Of a stretch of DNA of 6,159 bases, positions 1-4,538 are shown piece by piece. Under the pieces are notes generated by a model. It was not told where the DNA came from, searched no databases, and saw only the letters and a list, made by a program, of their open reading frames with translations. Source of the stretch: CAYMRB01 sp964392615. GTDB taxonomy: Bacteria; Planctomycetota; UBA8108. The stretch covers positions 1 to 6,159 of the forward strand of contig CAYMRB010000533.1 in NCBI GenBank assembly GCA_964392615.1, written 5' to 3'. Position 1 is the stretch's first letter; every line of letters begins with the position of its first letter. The translations under genes were made by a program, and so were the position numbers.

Positions 1-1
1 G

Positions 2-895
2 TTCTCGAAGGACAACCCCCACGCCGCGCCGTTCGTCGATGCGATCAACACGTTCTACGGCCGCGGCGACACGCCGATCGGCGTCGTGCGAGACGGCAAG
101 ACACCGGAGGCCGGCAAGTTCCTCGCGCCTGTGGCCACGCGCACGGCGAACGGCAACCTCGTCTACCCCCGCGACACCCGGATCGAGGGCGTCGAGAAGG
201 GCGATGACGCCACGCCGTCGCAGAGGACTCGCGACGCCGTCAGCCTCCTGCGCAAGATCCTCGTCCAGCAACCCGATCACTCGACCGTGCTCGTCGTCGT
301 CGGCTTTTCGACGAATATCGCGCGGCTGCTCGATTCGCTTCCCGACTTCCACTCGCGCTTCTCGGGCCGCGAGCTCGTGCGCCAGAAGGTCAAGCTGCTG
401 TCGATCATGGCCGGCAATTACGGCTCGGACCCGAAGCCGGAGTACAACGTCTACACGGACGTCGAAGCGGCTCGCAACGTGTACGAGGATTGGCCGACGC
501 CGATCGTCGCGAGCGGCTACGAGATCGGCGAGGCGATCCGCTATCCCGCGACGAGCATCGAGGGCGACTTCGATTGGATCGAGAACCACCCGATACCGGA
601 AGCGTACCGCCTCTATATGAAGATGCCGTACGACCGCCAATGTTGGGATCTGACCTCGGTGCTATGGGCCGCCGAGCCGGAAGCGGAATACTTCGGCCTT
701 TCCGAGCCGGGGAAGATCAGCGTCGACGACAAGAACCTGACGCACCTGACACCGACTGCGGACGGGCAGCATCGCTTCCTGACCGTCACGCCCGAGGGCA
801 TCGAGCGCGTCAGGGGGCGACTCGTCGAGCTCGTGACGCGCAAGCCCGACGCGCGCAAGGACAAGCGAGGCGCAGCCGGAGGACCGTCGTCGTGA
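2..895 (+). CDS. Nucleoside hydrolase-like protein, 5'-truncated by the window edge
   Basis: Probable inosine/uridine-preferring nucleoside hydrolase (IUNH) superfamily member, which would cleave the N-glycosidic bond of a (deoxy)ribonucleoside to give base and sugar. The reading frame is open from base 2, so 297 C-terminal residues are visible and the start lies upstream. Numbering from base 2, the stretch FSKDNPHAAPFVDAINTFYG (1-20) resembles the region that in this family follows the N-terminal DxDxxxDD calcium/ribose site; that site is outside the window and cannot be checked. Other family-like segments are MAGNYG (about 136-141), YNVYTDVEAA (148-157, like the usual EFN..xDPEAA) and RQCWDLT (about 212-218), which carries an Asp where the family has its late metal-binding Asp. 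The C-terminus is basic and low in complexity. The stop overlaps the next gene's start in GTGA, indicating an operon. Many planctomycete members are exported, but no signal peptide can be judged here. Substrate is unknown. Confidence 0.82.
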   Translation, partial: FSKDNPHAAPFVDAINTFYGRGDTPIGVVRDGKTPEAGKFLAPVATRTANGNLVYPRDTRIEGVEKGDDATPSQRTRDAVSLLRKILVQQPDHSTVLVVVGFSTNIARLLDSLPDFHSRFSGRELVRQKVKLLSIMAGNYGSDPKPEYNVYTDVEAARNVYEDWPTPIVASGYEIGEAIRYPATSIEGDFDWIENHPIPEAYRLYMKMPYDRQCWDLTSVLWAAEPEAEYFGLSEPGKISVDDKNLTHLTPTADGQHRFLTVTPEGIERVRGRLVELVTRKPDARKDKRGAAGGPSS

Positions 896-1911
896 GAGCC
901 CTCGTGCTGCGCCAACCGAAGTCGCCGGTCGAGCTCGAGACGCGGGCCGATCTCGAGCCGGGCCCTGGCGAGGTCGTCGTCGCGCTGCGCACGGCAGCGC
1001 TCAATCGGCGCGACTTCTGGATCACCCGCGGCCTCTACCCCGGCGTCCGCACGCCCGTCGTGCTCGGATCCGACGGCGCGGGCGTCGTGACCGCGATCCA
1101 CGATCCCGGCGACGTCGTGCTCCTCGGCCGCGAGGTCGTCATCAACCCGTCGATCGGCTGGGGTGACGACCCACGCGCGCAGGCGGACGACTTCCGCATC
1201 CTCGGCATGCCCGACGACGGCACGTTCGCGACCGAGATCGCCATCCCGGCGGATCAGGTCTTCGACAAGCCCGCGTACCTGAGCTGGCCCGAAGCCGCAG
1301 CGCTGCCGCTCGCTGGTCTCACCGCGTTCCGCGCGCTGTTCCGCCAGGCGGCCATGGCTGAACGGATCGAGCCGGACGGCGCGGCCGAGCGAGTGCTCGT
1401 CACCGGCATCGGCGGTGGCGTGGCGACGTTCGCACTGCAGTTTGCGGTCGCGGCCGGCGCCGAGGTCTTCGTCACGTCGTCGTCGCCCGAGAAGATCGAG
1501 CGCGCGATCGCGCTCGGCGCGACGGCCGGCGAGGACTACACCGCCGACGGCTGGGACGATCGTCTGCGCGAGCGATCGGGCGGCGGGGTCGACGTCGTCA
1601 TCGACGGAGCGGGAGGCAAGGACCACGCCGCACTCCTCGAGCTCGCCGCGCCCGGCGGCCGCATCGTCCACTACGGATCGACGGCCGGCGCACCGCGCGG
1701 TCTCGATCTCTTCAAGCTCTTCTGGAAGCAGCTGCGGATCGTCGGGTCGACGATGGGATCGCCCGAGGACTTCCGCGCCCTGCTGGCATTCGTCGAGCAG
1801 CACGGGCTGCGACCGATCGTCGACTCGGTCGCTCCGCTCGACGACGGCGCCACGGCCATCGAGCGCATGGAGCGCTCGCCGCAGTTCGGCAAGCTGGTGC
1901 TCGAGACGTAA
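892..1911 (+). CDS. Zinc-independent MDR oxidoreductase (quinone oxidoreductase/YogA-like)
   Basis: A 339-residue medium-chain dehydrogenase/reductase, the usual length for the family, expected to be a cytosolic NAD(P)H-dependent reductase of quinones or enones. The GroES-like domain is about 1-120 with NRRDFWITRG (38-47), GSDGAG (59-64) and FRILGMPDDGTFA (101-113). Next come the conserved LSWPEAAALPLAGLTAFRAL helix (from 130) and a Rossmann domain with nucleotide loop GIGGGVAT (172-179). TSSSPEKI after the second strand has Ser and Lys where NADPH-preferring members often do; this is an inference. The protein contains no cysteine, so the catalytic zinc Cys and four-Cys structural zinc site of alcohol dehydrogenases are absent. 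I chose GTG at 892 because GGAGGA (878-883) sits 8 bases before it and homology begins at VRALVLRQP; in-frame sequence further upstream is only the shadow of the preceding gene. The GTGA overlap implies translational coupling to the nucleoside hydrolase. Substrate is not identifiable. Confidence 0.9.
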   Translation: MRALVLRQPKSPVELETRADLEPGPGEVVVALRTAALNRRDFWITRGLYPGVRTPVVLGSDGAGVVTAIHDPGDVVLLGREVVINPSIGWGDDPRAQADDFRILGMPDDGTFATEIAIPADQVFDKPAYLSWPEAAALPLAGLTAFRALFRQAAMAERIEPDGAAERVLVTGIGGGVATFALQFAVAAGAEVFVTSSSPEKIERAIALGATAGEDYTADGWDDRLRERSGGGVDVVIDGAGGKDHAALLELAAPGGRIVHYGSTAGAPRGLDLFKLFWKQLRIVGSTMGSPEDFRALLAFVEQHGLRPIVDSVAPLDDGATAIERMERSPQFGKLVLET

Positions 1912-1936
1912 CAGCCCCTGGCTCGAGCCGAGCGCA

Positions 1937-1983
1937 TCGCGCCGTTCTTGCATCGCCGAGATCGAAACGCAAGAACCGCGCGA
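1937..1983. terminator. Long imperfect hairpin between convergent genes, candidate bidirectional terminator
   Basis: The arms 1937-1951 and 1969-1983 pair at 14 of 15 positions, with a single C-C mismatch (1943/1977), around a 17-base loop. It lies in the 80-bp gap between the ends of two convergent genes, where a shared terminator is expected. Neither strand has a clear U-tract after the stem, so it is not a canonical intrinsic terminator. It may act as an RNA 3'-end stabiliser or a Rho-assisted stop. The structure is seen; the role is inferred. Confidence 0.5.
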
Positions 1984-1990
1984 CGTCGCG
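1979..1990. repeat. 12-bp perfect palindrome CGCGACGTCGCG
   Basis: A perfect 12-bp inverted repeat lies immediately before the stop codon of the minus-strand gene and overlaps the right arm of the 1937-1983 hairpin. The two structures compete for bases 1979-1983. Self-complementary CG-rich words are common at this base composition, so chance is a serious alternative. Confidence 0.35.
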
Positions 1991-1991
1991 A

Positions 1992-3518
1992 TCAGAACTT
2001 CTTCTCTACGGAGAGGGCTCCGCCGAGTTCGACGTCGAGCACCGCATCGCTCGACCCTCGGCTGTTGTTCACCTTCACCGCGATGACGTTGCGGCCCTTG
2101 ACGAGGACCTTCGCCGGCACCGCGACGTCGCGGTTCCAGTACGTCGCCTCGTGGTTCGCGGTGTCGCGGTCGACCTCCTGGCCGTTGATCCACACGATGG
2201 CCGAGTTGTCGGACGCGATGCGCAGCCGAACGGCCTTGGCGGACTCGAGCGCGCCCTCGCCGACGGTGAACTCGCGGCGGAACAGGAGATCCTGCCCCTT
2301 CAGTTCGAGCGTCGTGCCCTTCTTCTGCGCGATGACCGCCTCGCCGTAGCCGAGCGGCGCCTTGCCCTTTGCCCACTTCGCCGCGTCGAACTTCGGCTGC
2401 ACCCAGCCGTCGCCCTGAACCGCCGATGCGGCGCTGAACAGCCAACCGTCGCTGCCGGCGGCGATGAGGAGCGCGGCCTTCTGCAGCTTCTTCGGCTGGG
2501 TCTTCTTCGGCTCGGCCTTCTGCAGCTTCTTCGGCTGGGTCTTCTTCGGCTCGGCCTGCTGCACCTTCTTCGGCTGCACCTTCTTCGGCTGCGCCTTCTT
2601 CGGCTCGGCCTTCTTCGCCGGCGCCGTGTCGATGCCGGTGTTGACGTAGATGCCGGGGATCGCCTTCTTCAGCGCGTCGACGCCGGCCGGCGTGACCTTC
2701 GTCTGCCACAGGTAGAGCCGCTTCAGCGCGGTCAGGCCGCGCAGGTGCTCGAGGCCCGCATCGGTGACCCCGGTGCCGTAGAGGTTCAGGTAGTACAGCC
2801 TCTTCATGCCCTTGACGTGCACGAGGCCCGCGTCGGTGATCTTCGTGCGCTCGAGGTGCAGACGCGTCAGGTTCGTCAATCCGGCGACGTGTGCGAGCCC
2901 CGCATCGGTCACGGCCGTGCCCGCGAGGTTGAGCTCGGAGAGCTGCGCGATGCCGGCGACTCCAGCGATCGCGTCGTCGTTCGCCTTGTCGCCGAGCGAC
3001 CGGTAGCTCGCCATGATCCAGTTGACGTTCTGGGCGACGCGCAGCGCAAGGACGCCCGACTTGCTCAAATTCGCGAGGACCGCCGGATCGATCGGATCGA
3101 TGGTCGGCTCGACCTTCTTCTTCTTCACGACGACCTTGCCGACCGTCTTGCCGTCCGGCCAGATCGCGCCCTGTTCGATCCACGCGCGCAGGATGTCCTT
3201 CTGCTCCTTGGTGAGCGTGCCCTCGTCCTCCGGCGGCATCACGTCCTCGTCGTCGGCGGGGAGCATGATGCGCGAGATAAGCAAGCTCTCGTCGGGCTTG
3301 CCCGCAACGATCGCGGCGCCTTCCTTGCCACCCTTGAACGCATCCTCCTTCGTGTGGATGCGCAGCTTGCCCTTGCCCTTCTTCGCGCCGTGGCAGCTGA
3401 CGCACGTCGACTCGAGGATCGGCGCGACGTCCTTCTCGAAGTCGACCTTGTCAGCGCCGCGGACGTCGACTGTCCATACGACCCACAGAATGGCGAGAAT
3501 CCCGGCCAGCGTTCGCAT
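1992..3518 (-). CDS. Exported cytochrome c / leucine-rich-repeat / Lys-rich linker / jelly-roll protein
   Basis: A 508-residue mosaic. Residues 1-22 form a signal peptide (MRTLAGILAILWVVWTVDVRGA), so the protein is exported. Residues 26-123 are a planctomycete-type cytochrome c domain, with heme motif CVSCH (39-43) and likely axial Met94 in MPP. Residues 148-186 look like an LRR cap, followed by four 24-residue TDAGL-type repeats (187-282) ending in PGIYVNTG. Residues 299-348 are a Lys/Pro/Gln linker of PKK-Q units. Residues 349-500 form a beta-rich domain resembling the jelly-roll carbohydrate-binding-like modules of secreted planctomycete proteins (APLGYGE, LRIASDNSAIVWINGQEV, GRNVIAVKVNN). 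I chose the ATG at 3518 because the signal peptide begins there and AGGGAGA precedes it; an in-frame start at 3587 would bury the signal peptide. A role in envelope electron transfer or polymer binding is inference. Cytochrome plus LRR is a known planctomycete pattern; the linker and tail are less usual. Confidence 0.9.
   Translation of the reverse strand: MRTLAGILAILWVVWTVDVRGADKVDFEKDVAPILESTCVSCHGAKKGKGKLRIHTKEDAFKGGKEGAAIVAGKPDESLLISRIMLPADDEDVMPPEDEGTLTKEQKDILRAWIEQGAIWPDGKTVGKVVVKKKKVEPTIDPIDPAVLANLSKSGVLALRVAQNVNWIMASYRSLGDKANDDAIAGVAGIAQLSELNLAGTAVTDAGLAHVAGLTNLTRLHLERTKITDAGLVHVKGMKRLYYLNLYGTGVTDAGLEHLRGLTALKRLYLWQTKVTPAGVDALKKAIPGIYVNTGIDTAPAKKAEPKKAQPKKVQPKKVQQAEPKKTQPKKLQKAEPKKTQPKKLQKAALLIAAGSDGWLFSAASAVQGDGWVQPKFDAAKWAKGKAPLGYGEAVIAQKKGTTLELKGQDLLFRREFTVGEGALESAKAVRLRIASDNSAIVWINGQEVDRDTANHEATYWNRDVAVPAKVLVKGRNVIAVKVNNSRGSSDAVLDVELGGALSVEKKF
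2474..2590 (-). repeat. 39-bp tandem repeat encoding the Lys-rich linker
   Basis: Copies 2474-2512 and 2513-2551 are identical over 39 bp. A third copy at 2552-2590 matches at 34 of 39 positions. Each copy encodes 13 residues, AEPKKTQPKKLQK (residues 322-334 and 335-347). Because 39 is a multiple of three, gain or loss of a copy would change linker length without shifting the frame. The next 40 bp continue as degenerate KKxQP/KKAEP units. Identity at the DNA level, not only the protein level, points to recent duplication. Confidence 0.9.
2673..2960 (-). repeat. Four 24-residue leucine-rich repeats (coding)
   Basis: The segment encodes four in-register 24-residue units (residues 187-210, 211-234, 235-258, 259-282). 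The pattern is roughly V.GL..L..L.L..T.VTDAGL.H. The fourth unit departs from the consensus (VTPAGVDA), as a C-terminal capping repeat would. The units differ in DNA sequence, so they are old, unlike the adjacent linker repeat. This LRR class usually forms a curved protein-binding surface; the ligand is unknown. Confidence 0.85.
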
Positions 3519-3521
3519 CGT

Positions 3522-3544
3522 CGTCTCCCTGGAACGTCTCCCTG
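3522..3544 (-). promoter_or_regulatory. Duplicated Shine-Dalgarno-like element upstream of the cytochrome gene
   Basis: Read on the minus strand, CAGGGAGACG occurs twice, at 3544-3535 and 3531-3522, 13 bp apart. The proximal copy puts AGGGAGA at standard ribosome-binding distance from the ATG at 3518 and supports that start. The distal copy has no start codon at the same spacing. It may be a standby ribosome site or simply a small tandem duplication. Confidence 0.5.
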
Positions 3545-3553
3545 TTCGTTCGA

Positions 3554-3567
3554 CCCCGCATGCGGGG
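3554..3567. promoter_or_regulatory. 14-bp perfect palindrome CCCCGCATGCGGGG in the divergent intergenic region
   Basis: A perfect inverted repeat with no spacer, 36 bp upstream of the cytochrome gene start and about 135 bp upstream of the DUF218 gene. It could be an operator for a dimeric regulator, or a stem in the 5' leader of the minus-strand mRNA. As RNA it would have to sacrifice central pairs for a loop, which makes a DNA-binding site slightly more attractive. No regulator gene is in the window. Confidence 0.4.
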
Positions 3568-3585
3568 AAGGAATGCATTGTGCCC

Positions 3586-3613
3586 AAGCTACGCGCACCC
3601 CGCGCCGTTGCAA
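3586..3613 (-). promoter_or_regulatory. Weak candidate promoter for the cytochrome/LRR gene
   Basis: On the minus strand, TTGCAA (3613-3608) and TAGCTT (3591-3586) are separated by 16 bp. They match the sigma-70 consensus at 4/6 and 3/6 positions. Initiation would fall near 3579, giving a leader of about 60 bases that includes the 3554-3567 palindrome and both CAGGGAGACG copies. This is a weak match, and housekeeping promoter consensus in this lineage is not known to me. Confidence 0.2.
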
Positions 3614-3624
3614 TGAAAAACGGC
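3604..3624. repeat. Small hairpin GCCGTT-N9-AACGGC
   Basis: A perfect 6-bp stem (3604-3609 with 3619-3624) encloses an A-rich 9-base loop in the AT-richest part of the divergent intergenic region. It overlaps the weak minus-strand -35-like element. It could be an operator half-site pair or chance; nothing else supports a role. Confidence 0.3.
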
Positions 3625-3666
3625 TGAGGTCACGAACGCCCCCCGTACACTCGGCGCGCACTTCGG

Positions 3667-3695
3667 TTGACGGCGACGCGACGCGAATCTACCGT
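3667..3695 (+). promoter_or_regulatory. Candidate promoter just upstream of the DUF218 gene, possibly giving a leaderless mRNA
   Basis: TTGACG (3667-3672, 5/6 to a -35 box) and TACCGT (3690-3695, 3/6, including the key T, A and final T) are separated by 17 bp. Transcription would begin near 3702-3703, at or beside the chosen ATG. That fits the absence of a Shine-Dalgarno sequence before this ATG. A second option is TACACT (3646-3651, 4/6 as a -10 box) with a poor -35, which would give a leader of about 45 bases. Both are weak. Confidence 0.25.
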
Positions 3696-3702
3696 GACGC
3701 GC

Positions 3703-4455
3703 ATGGGACTTCTGGTGCAGGCCACGCCGATCCTCGTTGTCGCGCTCGCCGTCGTGACGATCGTCTACTGGCGCCGGGCGAAGACGCGCAAGCCGAGAGC
3801 ACTGGCCGCCGTCGCGGCGCTGTTCTTCCTCGTCACGTGGCCGCCGGTCGCGTGGTTCGCGAGGGGCTCGCTCGAATGGTGGTACTCGACGAGCGCGACG
3901 CCGGATGCAAACGACGCGCAGGCCATCGTCGTGCTGTCCGGCGCCGTCTTCCAGCCTCGGCCGTACCGCCCCACGGCGTACCTCGGACGCGACACGTATC
4001 GCCGTTGTCGACACGCCGCGTGGCTGTGGCGTGAGTGGCGCCAGCTTCCGGTCCTCGTGAGCGGAGGCAAGACCGACCCGTTGCGCCCGGAGGACTCGCT
4101 CGCCGCGCCGATGCGCGAGTACCTGCTGGCGGAAGGCCTGCCCGCGAACGGCGTCTGGATCGAGGACGAGTCGCGAACGACCTGGGAGAACGCCGTCCAC
4201 AGCGCGGCGATCCTGCGCGAGAAGGGAATCCGGCGCGTCGTCCTCGTCACGGACGCGTACCATATGCCCCGGTCGGAGCGCTGCTTCGCGAACCAGGGAA
4301 TCGACGTGGTTCCCGCCCCGTGCATGTTTCGAGCGGCGGAGTTCGACTGGCGCGTCGATCAGTTCGTGCCATCCGGAGGGACTCTCGAGGACAACGAGCA
4401 GACGCTGCACGAGTGGATCGGACTGGTGTGGTACTGGCTGCGCGGGCGGCTGTAG
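3703..4455 (+). CDS. YdcF/ElyC/SanA-like DUF218 membrane protein
   Basis: A 250-residue protein of the DUF218 (YdcF-like) family, the group that includes E. coli ElyC and SanA, which are linked to envelope integrity and lipid-carrier or peptidoglycan metabolism. Its exact reaction is not known. Two hydrophobic segments are visible (about 7-23 and 34-52), with basic YWRRAKTRKPR between them. By the positive-inside rule the catalytic-like domain lies outside the cytoplasmic membrane, as in ElyC. Family motifs are AIVVLSG (74-80), LVSGG (118-122), SRTTWENA (157-164) and LVTDAYHMPRS (181-191), with His187 and Arg190 in the usual places. The start is uncertain: ATG 3703 begins directly before the first membrane helix but lacks a Shine-Dalgarno sequence. 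GTG 3694 and TTG 3667 are in-frame alternatives, adding 3 and 12 residues. The gene leads a probable transcription unit with the lipoprotein gene 83 bp downstream. Confidence 0.87.
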   Translation: MGLLVQATPILVVALAVVTIVYWRRAKTRKPRALAAVAALFFLVTWPPVAWFARGSLEWWYSTSATPDANDAQAIVVLSGAVFQPRPYRPTAYLGRDTYRRCRHAAWLWREWRQLPVLVSGGKTDPLRPEDSLAAPMREYLLAEGLPANGVWIEDESRTTWENAVHSAAILREKGIRRVVLVTDAYHMPRSERCFANQGIDVVPAPCMFRAAEFDWRVDQFVPSGGTLEDNEQTLHEWIGLVWYWLRGRL

Positions 4456-4487
4456 GGAAGGGAAGGGAAGGGAAGGGAAGGGAAGGG
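4455..4487 (+). repeat. Perfect (GGGAA)6GGG pentanucleotide tract, G-quadruplex-type
   Basis: Six uninterrupted GGGAA units plus a terminal GGG (33 bp). The first G is the last base of the TAG stop of the DUF218 gene. Seven G3 runs separated by two As fit the G3-N(1-7) quadruplex pattern several times over, on the coding strand and therefore also in the mRNA between the two genes. The same tract is a polypurine block that could form triplex DNA. Copy number changes would alter intergenic spacing only, because the upstream stop is already complete. The structure is inferred from sequence. Confidence 0.9.
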
Positions 4488-4510
4488 CGGCGCGACAGCG
4501 CGGCCGACGA

Positions 4511-4533
4511 GGGTCGGAGGGGGTCGGAAAGGA
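4511..4533 (+). promoter_or_regulatory. Purine-rich leader and ribosome binding site of the SUMF1-type lipoprotein gene
   Basis: AAAGGA (4528-4533) lies 5 bases before the ATG at 4539 and supports that start. Upstream, GGGTCGGA occurs twice (4511-4518 and 4521-4528), so the whole leader back to 4455 is purine-rich apart from the GC-rich stretch around 4488-4510. No convincing separate promoter is seen in the 83-bp gap, which suggests co-transcription with the upstream gene. Confidence 0.55.
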
Positions 4534-4538
4534 CGAAG

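Noticed and set aside
490..891. Extension of the MDR gene upstream by about 134 codons.
   Set aside because: The region is the out-of-frame shadow of the nucleoside hydrolase. Family similarity begins at the GTG at 892, with a ribosome site 8 bases before it.
613..3405. A 930-codon open frame on the minus strand spanning the MDR gene and most of the cytochrome gene.
   Set aside because: It is antisense to the MDR gene and out of frame with the true minus-strand gene. Its translation is low-complexity Arg/Ala/Gly with no domain, as expected from GC-rich DNA where stops are rare.
3519..3587. Upstream in-frame start for the cytochrome gene, adding 23 residues (MGTMHSFPACGVERTGRRSR...).
   Set aside because: It would place a charged extension before a standard signal peptide, and it spans the ribosome site and palindrome. 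The ATG at 3518 is better supported.
2151..4034. A 627-codon plus-strand frame with a striking Leu-rich repeat (LLRLGLLQLL type).
   Set aside because: The Leu repeats are the antisense of the Lys-rich linker repeat in the cytochrome gene. The frame crosses the divergent intergenic region and runs out of frame into the DUF218 gene, with no family match.
4490..4501. GCGC-GACA-GCGC mini-hairpin after the GGGAA tract.
   Set aside because: A 4-bp stem of alternating G and C is common by chance in this DNA and has no U-tract, so I do not call it a terminator.
4035..4538. In-frame extension of the SUMF1 gene upstream through the GGGAA tract into the DUF218 gene (reading KGREGKGREG).
   Set aside because: The upstream part lies inside the DUF218 gene in another frame. 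The ATG at 4539 has a good ribosome site and is directly followed by a signal-peptide-like segment.
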